A stretch of 64,000 nucleotides of DNA, from the NCBI RefSeq assembly GCF_900109085.1, contig NZ_FNYW01000001.1, positions 152,221 through 216,220 on the forward strand, written 5' to 3'. The DNA is from Alkalibacterium gilvum. Its GTDB lineage: Bacteria; Bacillota; Bacilli; Lactobacillales; Carnobacteriaceae_A. Position numbers and translations under genes: made by a program. Below, in pieces: positions 34,366-44,044 of the stretch (position 1 is the first letter of the stretch; every line of letters starts with the position of its first letter). The notes below the pieces were generated by a model. That model saw only the letters and a list, made by a program, of their open reading frames with translations, was not told the DNA's origin and did no database searches.

Positions 34366-35790
34366 ATGAAAATAAGAAATGATTTAACACCAAGAGAGAT
34401 TGTCACAAGATTAGATAAATACATTGTTGGACAAACAGCTGCGAAAAAATCTGTCGCTGTCGCATTGCGTAATCGCTATCGCCGTTTGAAGCTTGACGAA
34501 GATATGCAGAAAGATATTACACCTAAAAACATTTTAATGATTGGTGCAACAGGTATTGGTAAAACAGAAATCGCAAGACGTTTAGCTGACATTGTAGACG
34601 CACCATTCATCAAAGTGGAAGCAACAAAATTCACTGAAGTTGGTTATATTGGCCGTGATGTGGAATCAATGGTCAGAGATTTAACAGAATCTGCTATTCA
34701 ATTGGTCCGTGAAGAATACCGAAAAAATGTCCATGGACAAGCTGAGAGACGAGCGATTGAACGTGTAGCGAAGGCTCTAGCACCCGGAATTAAGAAAAAG
34801 AAAACAACGAATGACTCCAATCCGTTAGCGGGCATGTTTAAAAATATGGGTGTTGACCCAAATCAATTTAATCAGAATGCGGAAGAGGAAGAAGAAACTG
34901 TAACTGAAGAAATTTCCACAAAACGTGAGGCACTCATTGATCAAATAACTCGAGGGATCCTTGATTCTCGAGAAGTGGAGATTAAAGTTGAAGAAAAGAA
35001 AAATACTAAGAGTAACCCAATGAGCCAGCCTTTAGAACAAATGGGCATTGACTTGTCTGAAACATTTGGACAATTAAAGCCTTCTAAAAAAGTGAAACGT
35101 AAAGTCTCAGTTAAGGAAGCTGTGAAAATCTTTACTGAAGAAGAAGCGGATAAATTGATCAATACGGAAGATATATACTCAGATGCAATTAATTTAGCAG
35201 AGAATTCCGGTATTATCTTTATTGATGAAATTGATAAAATAACATCCAAAGGTCAAAATAGCAGTGGGCAAGTCTCACGTGAAGGTGTTCAAAGAGACAT
35301 TCTGCCAATCGTTGAAGGCTCTAGCGTTCGTACTAAATATGGAACGGTTCACACAGATCATGTCTTGTTTATTGGTTCAGGAGCCTTTCACTTATCTAAA
35401 CCGAGTGATTTAATACCTGAATTACAAGGACGCTTCCCAATTCGTGTAGAACTGGATGATTTAACAAAAGAAGATTTCGTTAAAATACTGACCGAACCAG
35501 AAAACGCTTTGGTCAAACAGTATCGCGCCTTACTTGAAACTGAAAATATCGACGTTGTATTTACTATGGAAGCCATTGAGAAAATTGCTGAAATAGCTTA
35601 TGAAGTGAATGAATCAACAGATAATATTGGAGCACGTCGCTTGCATACGATACTAGAACGACTGCTCGAAGAATTGTTATTCGAATCACCGGATATGCAA
35701 ATGGGACAAGTGAAAATCACGGAGAAATATGTCGAAGATAAAATCGGGCATATCGTGGAAAATAAAGACCTAAGCCGTTATATCCTATAA
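34366..35790 (+). CDS. hslU: HslU (ClpY) AAA+ unfoldase
   Basis: A 474-aa ATPase that feeds substrates to HslV. The ATG at 34366 sits 8 bp after AAGGAG, while an in-frame ATG at 34357 abuts the RBS. Walker A is GATGIGKTE (about 59-67) and Walker B IIFIDEIDK; the pore loop GYIGRDVE and sensor motifs GARRLHTILERLLEE are present. The I-domain insert (about 110-240) is charged, as usual. The C-terminal tail LSRYIL is the segment that docks into HslV. codY, the common next gene, is replaced here by a GGDEF protein. Confidence 0.95.
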   Translation: MKIRNDLTPREIVTRLDKYIVGQTAAKKSVAVALRNRYRRLKLDEDMQKDITPKNILMIGATGIGKTEIARRLADIVDAPFIKVEATKFTEVGYIGRDVESMVRDLTESAIQLVREEYRKNVHGQAERRAIERVAKALAPGIKKKKTTNDSNPLAGMFKNMGVDPNQFNQNAEEEEETVTEEISTKREALIDQITRGILDSREVEIKVEEKKNTKSNPMSQPLEQMGIDLSETFGQLKPSKKVKRKVSVKEAVKIFTEEEADKLINTEDIYSDAINLAENSGIIFIDEIDKITSKGQNSSGQVSREGVQRDILPIVEGSSVRTKYGTVHTDHVLFIGSGAFHLSKPSDLIPELQGRFPIRVELDDLTKEDFVKILTEPENALVKQYRALLETENIDVVFTMEAIEKIAEIAYEVNESTDNIGARRLHTILERLLEELLFESPDMQMGQVKITEKYVEDKIGHIVENKDLSRYIL

Positions 35791-35814
35791 TAAAATTTTT
35801 GGGGTGCAGATATA

Positions 35815-36798
35815 GTGAATGAAAATCTAAACGGGCAGACAAAAGAAGAGTTACTTCTGAAAATAAAAAATCAAAAACTACTGATAGACGAACTGCTTGC
35901 CGAAAAAGAAGCTGAAGCGAAGCTAGATTATCCTTGGAAAGGGAATCTTGGTCACTGGTATTGGAATATACAGAGTAATGATGTTGTTTTCAATCCTATG
36001 AAAGTAGAGGCTATCGGCTATACAATAGAAGAGTTGCCCGACAAAATACCGTATTCTTTCTTTACAGATAAATTGCATCCTGATGATTATGAAAGAGTAA
36101 TGGAAAACATGAGTCAACACCTGGAAGGATCAACACCTGTATATGAAGTGGAGTATCGTATCCAAGCGAAAGATGGTTCCTGGAAGTGGTTTTATGATCG
36201 TGGAAAAGTTACGAAAAGATCAGAAGATGGAACGCCACTTTTTTCTGCTGGTATCGTTTTTGATGTTTCAAAACAGAAAAGCAAAGTGGAAAATCTCGAA
36301 GATCTGACTTCCTCTTTGATCAAACTTGTTGATAAAGATGAACTGACTGGAATAAGAAACAGACGGGCGGTTATTAGAGAATTAAAAACACATCTGCTCG
36401 ACTCTGCTGTCAAAGATAAAAAGTTAGCCGTTAGCATGATAGATATCGACGATTTTAAACAACTTAATGATACTAAAGGGCATGTCTTTGGAGATTATGT
36501 CCTCAAAGAGATCGCTAAGACACTGGAACGCACCCTAGGTAAAAAAGGAATCGTTGGTCGTTATGGTGGAGAAGAATTTTTGATCCTTTTACCTGACTCA
36601 TCCAAAGATGCAGCACAGCAGTTTCTTGAGAATTGCAGAGCAGCCATTGAAACAAACGAATTTTTAAAACAAGAAGCAATAACTATCAGTGGAGGCTATA
36701 CCTTTTATACACAAGGTGATTATGAAGATGTAATCAAAGAGGCAGATAAAAATCTATATCAGTACAAAGCTAGTGGTAAAAACAAAATGACAGGATAA
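35815..36798 (+). CDS. PAS-GGDEF diguanylate cyclase
   Basis: A 327-aa cytoplasmic signalling protein. A short N-terminal coiled coil leads into a PAS fold (about 40-160; LGHWYWNIQSNDVVFNP, LHPDDYERV, YRIQAKDGSWKWFYDRGKV), followed by a GGDEF domain (about 175-325) with DELTGIRNRRA, SMIDIDDFKQLNDTKGH and the active-site signature RYGGEEF. The signature is intact, so c-di-GMP synthesis is likely. The RxxD inhibitory site is not visible upstream of it. No EAL, HD-GYP or PilZ gene occurs in the window. The GTG start has GGGGTG upstream. What the PAS domain senses is unknown. Confidence 0.88.
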   Translation: MNENLNGQTKEELLLKIKNQKLLIDELLAEKEAEAKLDYPWKGNLGHWYWNIQSNDVVFNPMKVEAIGYTIEELPDKIPYSFFTDKLHPDDYERVMENMSQHLEGSTPVYEVEYRIQAKDGSWKWFYDRGKVTKRSEDGTPLFSAGIVFDVSKQKSKVENLEDLTSSLIKLVDKDELTGIRNRRAVIRELKTHLLDSAVKDKKLAVSMIDIDDFKQLNDTKGHVFGDYVLKEIAKTLERTLGKKGIVGRYGGEEFLILLPDSSKDAAQQFLENCRAAIETNEFLKQEAITISGGYTFYTQGDYEDVIKEADKNLYQYKASGKNKMTG

Positions 36799-36853
36799 AA
36801 AAAAGGCCCTTTTCTGAGTTCCGTTTCAAAAAACGGAGCCTGAAAGGGTCTTT
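36799..36853. terminator. Bidirectional terminator, GGDEF gene / plsY
   Basis: AAAGGCCCTTT..C..G pairs with C..GAAAGGGTCTTT, with an inner stem TCCGTTT/AAACGGA; between convergent genes. Confidence 0.8.
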
Positions 36854-36863
36854 CTGTATTTAT

Positions 36864-37460
36864 TTACTTTTTCTGGTTCAATCCAAATGGAACTTTATTC
36901 TCTTCGCCTTTGCGTATCCGGGCGATATTCTCTTTATGTCTGACTACAACAAGAATCATGGCCAGCCATACGATCAGGGTAAACATCCAGTCGCCTGTAA
37001 TAAAAGCAGTTAAAGCCGCGACGATAAATGTCAGCACACTTGCTAGACTAACCATACTCGATGTGTAAAGAATGATTCCAAAAAGTAGTATCATAACGAG
37101 GACAAAAAGTGGCTGGGCTCCTAAAGCGACACCTGCAGTTGTAGCTACAGCTTTTCCACCTTTAAATTTAGCAAATATAGGATAAACATGTCCGATGATG
37201 GCCAATAATCCAATAATCATTGGATGAATCGTTAAGCCAAACCAGATAGGAAGTAATGCGGCTATCGTACCTTTAGCTATATCCATGACCAAAACAATTG
37301 TTCCAGCCCATTTGCCTAAAATACGATACGTATTCGTAGTCCCTGAATTACCACTGCCGTGATTTCTAATATCAGTCTGAAAAAAAGCTTTACCTATCCA
37401 TACGCCCGAGGGAATTGATCCTAGAAGATACGCAACGATCATTAGTGTGATTTCGATCAA
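36864..37460 (-). CDS. plsY: Glycerol-3-phosphate acyltransferase PlsY
   Basis: A 198-aa integral membrane enzyme transferring acyl groups from acyl-phosphate to glycerol-3-phosphate, the first step of phospholipid synthesis. Five membrane helices. The three active-site motifs are YLLGSIPSGVWIGK with NHGSGNSGTTNTYR, FKGGKAVATTAGV, and the C-terminal VVVRHKENIARI. The start is a TTG at 37460 with AAGGAGG upstream. It is divergent from parE, as in B. subtilis (yneS-parE-parC), with the 52-bp repeat array between. Confidence 0.95.
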   Translation of the reverse strand: MIEITLMIVAYLLGSIPSGVWIGKAFFQTDIRNHGSGNSGTTNTYRILGKWAGTIVLVMDIAKGTIAALLPIWFGLTIHPMIIGLLAIIGHVYPIFAKFKGGKAVATTAGVALGAQPLFVLVMILLFGIILYTSSMVSLASVLTFIVAALTAFITGDWMFTLIVWLAMILVVVRHKENIARIRKGEENKVPFGLNQKK

Positions 37461-37628
37461 ATGAGCTTCCTCCTTAAAGTGTTGTAAAACCTTTTATTAT
37501 TCTACCATGCTAGAACCTTAACGACAATAAAGTTTATCCTTAGCACGTTGAAAATTAGCTCTAGAGTGATTATAATGGCGTGGTCTAACTGTCTTTGGCA
37601 CATTTAGATAGGAAGTCGTTGTAAGTAT

Positions 37629-37996
37629 GTCAAAGTTCCCCATCTTCGACATATTTGAATAAGGATGATCAGCTAAATACGTTGAAGTTTCCTATCTTTG
37701 ACATATTTGAATAAGGATGATCAGCTAAATACGTTGAAGTTTCCTATCTTTGACACATTTGAATAAGGATGATTAGCTAAACACGTTGAAGTTTCCTATC
37801 TTCGACACATTCGCCTAAGGATGATTAGCTAAACACGTTGAAGTTCCCCATCTTCGACATATTCGCCTAAGGATGATCAGCTAAATACGTTGAAGTTCCC
37901 CATCTTCGACATATTTGAATAAGGATGATCAGCTAAATACGTTGAAGTTTCCTATCTTCGACACATTTGAATAAGGATGATTAGCTAAATACGTCG
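37629..37996. repeat. 52-bp tandem repeat array, seven copies, each a hairpin
   Basis: Copies begin at 37629, 37681, 37733, 37785, 37837, 37889 and 37941 with an exact 52-bp period, and break down at 37993; a degenerate stretch from about 37580 may be a further copy. Each unit contains CTTYGAC and GTTGAAG, which pair as a 7-bp core stem with wobble pairs, extended by ATATTT/AAATA in most copies, around an 18-nt loop (GAATAAGGATGATCAGCT or variants). A pyrimidine-rich linker (TTTCCTAT or TTCCCCAT) joins copies. No unique spacers. Flanks 37461-37580 and 37997-38250 show nothing else certain. Confidence 0.92.
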
Positions 37997-38276
37997 AACA
38001 GTCTACTTTTAATACATATAATCAAATACACATAAGAATTTATTAATCCTACTTCAGAATTATTTACTTTTTCAGGTAGCCTGGTCTTGAATGAATAGTT
38101 AGAGATGCTAATGAAACGTGACAAAAAAATGGGAACGAATGTTTTTTACACATCGTCTGGTAATTATGGTAAGATTAATAGTGCTTGCACCTAGTCGTAC
38201 ACGAGATCTTATAAACTATAATATTTTTAATTAAATAAATGGCTGTATTTTTAGAATCAAAGGAGAATCTGTGATA

Positions 38277-40256
38277 ATGGTAAAAAATAAGTATGATGAT
38301 AGTTCTATACAGGTACTAGAAGGCTTGGATGCAGTAAGAAAACGTCCAGGTATGTATATTGGCTCAACTGATTCCAGAGGTCTTCATCATTTAGTCTATG
38401 AAATCGTCGATAATGCTGTAGATGAAGTATTGGCTGGATATGGATCAAAAATCGATGTCATTATTCATAAAGATAATAGTATCACCGTAAAAGATAATGG
38501 ACGTGGCATGCCAATAGGAATACATAAATCAGGTGTACCAACGATTCAAGTTATTTTTACTGTACTACATGCTGGAGGGAAATTTGGCCAGAGTGGAGGA
38601 TATAAAACGTCTGGGGGGCTTCATGGTGTTGGTGCCTCTGTTGTAAACGCCTTATCTGAAGAATTAACTGTAAAGGTAAACAGGGATGGCTATGAGTATA
38701 CTCAACTTTTTAAAAATGGTGGAAAACCAAGTGGTAAACTAACCAAGAAAAAAGGACCGAAAAAGGTAACGGGAACAACTGTCCATTTTAAACCAGATCC
38801 TTTAATTTTTTCAACGCTTGATTATTCCTTTTCTCAATTAAGTGAGCGCTTAAGAGAATCAGCTTTTCTATTGAAGGATGTTATCATCTCTGTAAAAGAC
38901 GAACGAAAAGAAGATGCAGAAGAAGTTTTTCATTATGAAGAAGGAATCAAAGAATTTGTAAGCTACATTAATGAAGAAAAAGATACACTGACACCTATCG
39001 CTTATTTTGAGGGTGAATACAAAGGGATTGAGGTAGAGTGTGCCTTTCAATACAATGATGGCTATTCTGAAAATTTACTTAGTTTCGTTAATAATGTGCG
39101 GACCAAGGATGGTGGAACACATGAGATTGGAACGAAAACTGCTATTACCAAGACATTTAACGAATACGCTAAACGTATAAATTTGCTTAAAGAACGAGAT
39201 AAGAATCTGGAAGGTAGTGATGTAAGAGAGGGGATTGCTATTATTCTTTCTGTCCGTATTCCAGAGAACCTTCTTCAATTTGAAGGACAAACCAAGAGTA
39301 AGTTAGGAACGAATGAAGCACGGGCTGCTTGTGATACTGTTATATCCGAGCAATTCAATTTTTGGCTGGCAGAAAATGGCGAAATGAGTCAACAGATTGT
39401 AAGGAAAGCCATCAAGGCAAGAGAAGCACGTGAAGCGGCTCGAAAAGCAAAAGATGAATCACGAAACGGTAAAAAAAGAAAGCGTAAAGAAACACTTCTA
39501 TCGGGTAAGTTAACACCTGCACAAAGTAAAAATGCGAAAAAGAATGAATTGTATCTTGTCGAGGGAGATTCAGCTGGCGGTTCTGCCAAGCAAGGTCGAG
39601 ATAGAAAGTTTCAAGCTATCCTGCCTTTACGTGGTAAGGTTATAAATACTGAAAAAGCAAACATACAGGATATATTAAAAAATGAAGAAATAAGTACGAT
39701 GATCTACACAATCGGTGCTGGTGTTGGTCCAGAATTTGATATCAAAGACTGTAATTATGATAAAGTTGTCATCATGACGGATGCGGATACAGATGGTGCT
39801 CATATCCAAGTGTTGTTGTTAACCTTCTTTTACCGTTATATGAAGCCTTTGATTGAAGAAGGTAAAATTTACCTTGCGCTTCCTCCTTTATATAAAGTGT
39901 CTAAAGGAAAAGGGAAGAAGGAAGTCATCGAATATGCATGGACTGATGAAGAATTGGATAAATTACTTGAAAGCTTTGGTAAAGGATATATCATTCAGCG
40001 CTACAAAGGTTTAGGTGAAATGAATGCGGACCAACTATGGGACACAACCATGAACCCAGAGTCTCGAACACTTATACGTGTAACAATTGATGATTTGGCA
40101 CAAGCTGAGCGACGTGTCTCTGTTCTCATGGGGAATAAAGTTGATCCGAGACGTAAGTGGATTGAAGAAAACGTAGAATTCTCACTTGAAGATGATGGTA
40201 GTATTTTGGAAACCAATGAACCTCTTGAAGAAATAGAAGATACATTAGAGTTGTAA
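38277..40256 (+). CDS. parE: Topoisomerase IV subunit B (ParE)
   Basis: A 659-aa GHKL ATPase subunit of topoisomerase IV, which unlinks daughter chromosomes. ATPase motifs: VYEIVDNAVDEVLAGYG, VKDNGRGMPIGIH and GGKFGQSGGYKTSGGLHGVGASVVNALS. The TOPRIM domain has LVEGDSAGGSAKQGRDR and IMTDADTDGAHIQVLL. It is called ParE rather than GyrB because parC follows directly and plsY precedes, the conserved ParE neighbourhood. The start could be the GTG at 38271 or ATG at 38277; AAAGGAG at 38259-38265 suits both. Confidence 0.95.
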   Translation: MVKNKYDDSSIQVLEGLDAVRKRPGMYIGSTDSRGLHHLVYEIVDNAVDEVLAGYGSKIDVIIHKDNSITVKDNGRGMPIGIHKSGVPTIQVIFTVLHAGGKFGQSGGYKTSGGLHGVGASVVNALSEELTVKVNRDGYEYTQLFKNGGKPSGKLTKKKGPKKVTGTTVHFKPDPLIFSTLDYSFSQLSERLRESAFLLKDVIISVKDERKEDAEEVFHYEEGIKEFVSYINEEKDTLTPIAYFEGEYKGIEVECAFQYNDGYSENLLSFVNNVRTKDGGTHEIGTKTAITKTFNEYAKRINLLKERDKNLEGSDVREGIAIILSVRIPENLLQFEGQTKSKLGTNEARAACDTVISEQFNFWLAENGEMSQQIVRKAIKAREAREAARKAKDESRNGKKRKRKETLLSGKLTPAQSKNAKKNELYLVEGDSAGGSAKQGRDRKFQAILPLRGKVINTEKANIQDILKNEEISTMIYTIGAGVGPEFDIKDCNYDKVVIMTDADTDGAHIQVLLLTFFYRYMKPLIEEGKIYLALPPLYKVSKGKGKKEVIEYAWTDEELDKLLESFGKGYIIQRYKGLGEMNADQLWDTTMNPESRTLIRVTIDDLAQAERRVSVLMGNKVDPRRKWIEENVEFSLEDDGSILETNEPLEEIEDTLEL

Positions 40257-40276
40257 GAAAGGTTTGACTTACTAAT

Positions 40277-42751
40277 ATGGTAAAAAAAAGAGAAGAAATT
40301 CAAGAATTAACACTAGAAGAAGTAATGGGAGATCGTTTTGGTCGTTACTCAAAGTATATCATTCAAGAACGGGCACTTCCTGATATTAGAGATGGGTTGA
40401 AGCCTGTACAACGTCGTATTTTGTATGCGATGTATTCAGATGGCAATACGCATGATAAAGGTTTCAGAAAATCAGCTAAAACAGTCGGGAATGTTATTGG
40501 TAATTATCATCCACATGGCGACAGTAGTGTGTATGAAGCGATGGTGCGAATGAGCCAAGATTGGAAAATGAAAACACCACTTGTGACGATGCATGGTAAC
40601 AACGGAAGTATGGATGGTGACCCTCCTGCAGCGATGCGTTATACGGAGGCGCGTTTATCTAAAATAGCCAATGAGCTCCTTAAAGATATAGATAAAGAAA
40701 CTGTTGAATTTGTATTAAATTTTGATGATACAACCAATGAACCAACGGTATTACCTGCGCGTTTTCCCAATCTACTTGTAAATGGCGCGACGGGTATATC
40801 TGCAGGTTATGCGACAGATATACCTCCCCATAACCTTGGAGAAGTGATTGATGCTTGTATCTATCTTATTCAACATCCGAATGCCTCTCTCTCAAAATTG
40901 ATGGACTTTATAAAGGGGCCGGATTTCCCTACAGGTGGAATAATTCAAGGAGTCAAAGGGCTTAAATCTGCCTATGAAACCGGCAAGGGGAAAATCGTTG
41001 TTCGTTCTAAAACGGAAATTGAAAAAATAAGAGGCGGCAAGGAACAAATCGTTATTACCGAGATTCCTTATGAGGTAAATAAAGCTACGATGGTAAGAAA
41101 AATGGATGAAATACGCATCAATAAGAAAATTGACGGTATCGCTGATGTTCGTGATGAAAGTGACCGTACCGGTTTACGAATCGTTGTAGAATTGAAAAAA
41201 GAGACTCCTACACAAGGTATATTGACTTATTTATTTAAAAATACAGATTTGCAAGTATCTTATAATTTAAATATGATTGCTATCAGTGATAGACGTCCTC
41301 AACAAGTAGGTTTGAAAAAATTCTTGAGTGCGTACATTTCTCATAAAAAAGATATCGTTAGAAAACGTACCCGATTTCTCTTAAACAAAGATAAAAAACG
41401 ATCCCATATCGTAGAAGGTCTTATCAAAGCTATTTCGATATTGGATGATCTAATCAAGACGATAAGAGGAAGTAAAAACAAAGGCGACGCTAAGAATAAT
41501 ATAATCAAAGCTTATGGTTTCACTGCAATGCAGGCAGAAGCCATTGTAAATTTACAGCTTTACCGTTTAACGAATACAGACATTACTCAACTTCAAAAAG
41601 AAGCAAGTGAATTAGCAGCACGTATAGATGAATACAATAAAATACTTAATGATGAAAAGACTTTGGAATCAGTAATGAAAAAAGAACTGAGAGAAGTGAA
41701 AAAAGCACATCATAAAGACAGACAAACAGTCATTGAAGAAAAAATTGAGGAACTTAAGATTGAAAAAGAAGTACTTGTCACAGAAGAAGAAGTCGTTGTC
41801 TCTGTTACAAAACAAGGTTACTTGAAACGGACAAGTTTAAGATCTTACGGTGCTTCAAATGCTGAAGAACTTGCACTTAGGGATGGGGATCACTCTGTCT
41901 TTACCGAAAAAATTTCAACTTTAGATCATATTATACTGTTTACCTCAAAAGGGAATGTTATAAACAGACCCGTACATGAACTTCCTGAGATAAGGTGGAA
42001 GGACTTAGGTGAACATATTTCTCAGTCTATAAGCATAGAACCTGATGAGAAGATTATTGCTGTGTATGGTCTTAAGGAATTTTCTAAAGAGCGTAAGTTT
42101 GTTTTCATTACCAAAGCAGGTTATATTAAGCAGACACTCGCTTCTGATTATGCACCCAAGCGGACATATCGCTCTCGCTCTGCAACGGCTATTAAGCTAA
42201 AATCCGAGACGGATGAATTATTGTCTGTTTATGAAATTAAGGATGAATCATTGTATGATGTCTTCCTCGTAACCGAATTAGGATTTGGTCTACGTTATAC
42301 ACTACCCGAAGTATCGACGGTTGGTGCAACAGCTAGTGGAGTGAAATCAATTAACTTGAAGAAAGAGGACAAGGTAGCAGGCGGGCTTATTTTCAACCCT
42401 TCAAAAGGAGTAAAAAGCGTCTTAATGATAACCCATCGCGGCTCGGTGAAGAGAATGAATATTACAGATTATGATGTCATCTCAAGAGCTAAACGTGGCT
42501 TACTTGTTTTAAGAGAATTGAAAAATAAGCCGCATCGTATGGCGTTAATGATTGATATCAATAATCTTGACGAAACCTGGACAATTGTTACAGATAAAGG
42601 AAAAGACTTCAAGCTCAAAGCGAATGATTATACGCTAAGTGACCGGTATAGCAACGGATCGTTTATTTTAGACGAAGATAATGATGGCGTACCTATGACT
42701 GCTTATAAAGAAAGTACGGTCATCATAGAAGATGAAAAGAAAAATAAGTAA
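40277..42751 (+). CDS. parC: Topoisomerase IV subunit A (ParC)
   Basis: An 824-aa DNA-cleaving subunit, 20 bp after parE. The quinolone-resistance-determining region reads [20 protein letters not shown]; the key positions are S83 and E87, the wild-type residues corresponding to S80 and E84 of S. aureus GrlA, so there is no target-site resistance signature. The catalytic Tyr is in [11 protein letters not shown]. The C-terminal DNA-wrapping beta-pinwheel (about 500-815) contains repeats such as [20 protein letters not shown] and [11 protein letters not shown]. Confidence 0.96.
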   Translation: MVKKREEIQELTLEEVMGDRFGRYSKYIIQERALPDIRDGLKPVQRRILYAMYSDGNTHDKGFRKSAKTVGNVIGNYHPHGDSSVYEAMVRMSQDWKMKTPLVTMHGNNGSMDGDPPAAMRYTEARLSKIANELLKDIDKETVEFVLNFDDTTNEPTVLPARFPNLLVNGATGISAGYATDIPPHNLGEVIDACIYLIQHPNASLSKLMDFIKGPDFPTGGIIQGVKGLKSAYETGKGKIVVRSKTEIEKIRGGKEQIVITEIPYEVNKATMVRKMDEIRINKKIDGIADVRDESDRTGLRIVVELKKETPTQGILTYLFKNTDLQVSYNLNMIAISDRRPQQVGLKKFLSAYISHKKDIVRKRTRFLLNKDKKRSHIVEGLIKAISILDDLIKTIRGSKNKGDAKNNIIKAYGFTAMQAEAIVNLQLYRLTNTDITQLQKEASELAARIDEYNKILNDEKTLESVMKKELREVKKAHHKDRQTVIEEKIEELKIEKEVLVTEEEVVVSVTKQGYLKRTSLRSYGASNAEELALRDGDHSVFTEKISTLDHIILFTSKGNVINRPVHELPEIRWKDLGEHISQSISIEPDEKIIAVYGLKEFSKERKFVFITKAGYIKQTLASDYAPKRTYRSRSATAIKLKSETDELLSVYEIKDESLYDVFLVTELGFGLRYTLPEVSTVGATASGVKSINLKKEDKVAGGLIFNPSKGVKSVLMITHRGSVKRMNITDYDVISRAKRGLLVLRELKNKPHRMALMIDINNLDETWTIVTDKGKDFKLKANDYTLSDRYSNGSFILDEDNDGVPMTAYKESTVIIEDEKKNK

Positions 42752-42776
42752 AAGATAACATGTTAAAGAAGACACT

Positions 42777-42815
42777 AAAAAGAACCAATCAGGTGAGTCT
42801 GATTGGTTCTTTTAT
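42777..42815. terminator. Bidirectional terminator, parC / K+ channel
   Basis: AAAAGAACCAATCAG pairs perfectly with CTGATTGGTTCTTTT across a 6-nt loop. Confidence 0.9.
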
Positions 42816-42826
42816 TTCTAAATAAG

Positions 42827-43831
42827 CTAAGATCCAGCTAATTCTTTTAACTTTTTGAGATCATCATCATCGCCTAGCGCAATCAATGTTTGACCAGGAG
42901 TCAGTAGATGATCCTTTGTCGGGTTAAAGATGATTTTTTCATCATCTTTATTTTTAATAGCAATAATGATTAAATCGGTTTGTTCAGGAATGTTGGCTTC
43001 CATTAATGTTTTATTGCAGATGTCTGACGAGGCATGGATAACCGCTTCATTTAAGTTTAAATCAATTTGTCCAGAGTGAGTGATTGTATCTAAAAAAGCA
43101 ATTACTGAAGGTTTTAAAAGCATGGCTGCCATCCGATGGCCTCCAATTTCATTAGGTGAAACAGTTTTGTCTGCACCAGCACGAATCAGTTTTTCGTGAG
43201 AGTTATGCGTGATAGCGCGTGCCACAATATGCAAATCAGGTTTTAACTGTCTAGCTGTAAGGACTGTATATAAGTTGTTGGCATCATTATTGAGTGCAGC
43301 AATCAAGCCACTTGCACGATCTATTCCAGCTTTTTTTAATACTTCGTCTTGAGTCGCATCACCTTGGAAAGCTATGATGTTATCATAGTCTTGAAGGGCC
43401 TCCAGTTTATCTTCTTCGAATTCGATGACAACAAATTTTACTTCTTCTGTTTCTAGAGATTGTATAATGTGTTGACCCGTTTCTCCAGCTCCACAAACGA
43501 TGATGTGGTCGGATAATTCATTGAGTTGATCTTTCATCTTTTGTTCTCTCCAAACTTTTTGTAATGTGCCTCCAAAGAAAAAACTAATTAATTGTGAGCC
43601 TGTATAACCTAAAGTACCCAGACTAAAGAAAATAAGTATGATCGTAAATAATTGAGCAGGGGCGTTAAGTGGAGTTACTTCTTGAAAGCCTACTGTAGAT
43701 ATGGTTATAGAAGTCATGTAAAAAGCATCCATTAAACCGATATCAAGGAGTAGGTAATAGCCACCTGTACCAACAATAATAATAGCTACAAGTAAGTACA
43801 AGATATATAGCGTGCGTTTATTCTGCTGCAT
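42827..43831 (-). CDS. RCK-type potassium channel
   Basis: A 334-aa MthK-like two-helix channel with a TrkA-N/RCK cytoplasmic domain. The first membrane helix is about 8-27; the pore loop ITISTVGFQEVTP contains the selectivity filter T46-V-G-F, and the inner helix is about 60-86. The RCK domain begins HIIVCGAGETGQHIIQSL (NAD-binding Gly motif), with FVVIEFEED and FQGDATQDEVLKKAGI, then a TrkA-C domain at about 245-330. The acidic C-terminus is GDDDDLKKLKEL. Such channels control K+ and are ligand-gated; the ligand is not inferable. A poly-G tract lies about 105 bp upstream. Confidence 0.9.
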   Translation of the reverse strand: MQQNKRTLYILYLLVAIIIVGTGGYYLLLDIGLMDAFYMTSITISTVGFQEVTPLNAPAQLFTIILIFFSLGTLGYTGSQLISFFFGGTLQKVWREQKMKDQLNELSDHIIVCGAGETGQHIIQSLETEEVKFVVIEFEEDKLEALQDYDNIIAFQGDATQDEVLKKAGIDRASGLIAALNNDANNLYTVLTARQLKPDLHIVARAITHNSHEKLIRAGADKTVSPNEIGGHRMAAMLLKPSVIAFLDTITHSGQIDLNLNEAVIHASSDICNKTLMEANIPEQTDLIIIAIKNKDDEKIIFNPTKDHLLTPGQTLIALGDDDDLKKLKELAGS

Positions 43832-43994
43832 CGATTCAACTCCTAAAAAGATAAGGTATCGTACTATTCTTTGTCACTATTTTATCATTAAAAAATTAAA
43901 AGATATAGGAATTTCTTTGATGATATGAAAAGTTGGGGGGGGAGGAAGAGGAAGAATCACGTTATTATTCTCATTTTACAGATATAGCAAGCAT

Positions 43995-44037
43995 AAAAAA
44001 AGGATGAGCCAGCGCGAAGCTGGACTCATCCTTTTTT
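43995..44037. terminator. Terminator of adhE
   Basis: AAAAAAGGATGAG.CCAGC pairs with GCTGG.CTCATCCTTTTTT; strong, and symmetrical enough to work in both directions. Confidence 0.88.
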
Positions 44038-44044
44038 AAAATAC

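Noticed and set aside
40277..42751. Quinolone-resistance mutation in parC
   Set aside because: The key positions read Ser83 and Glu87, the wild-type state.
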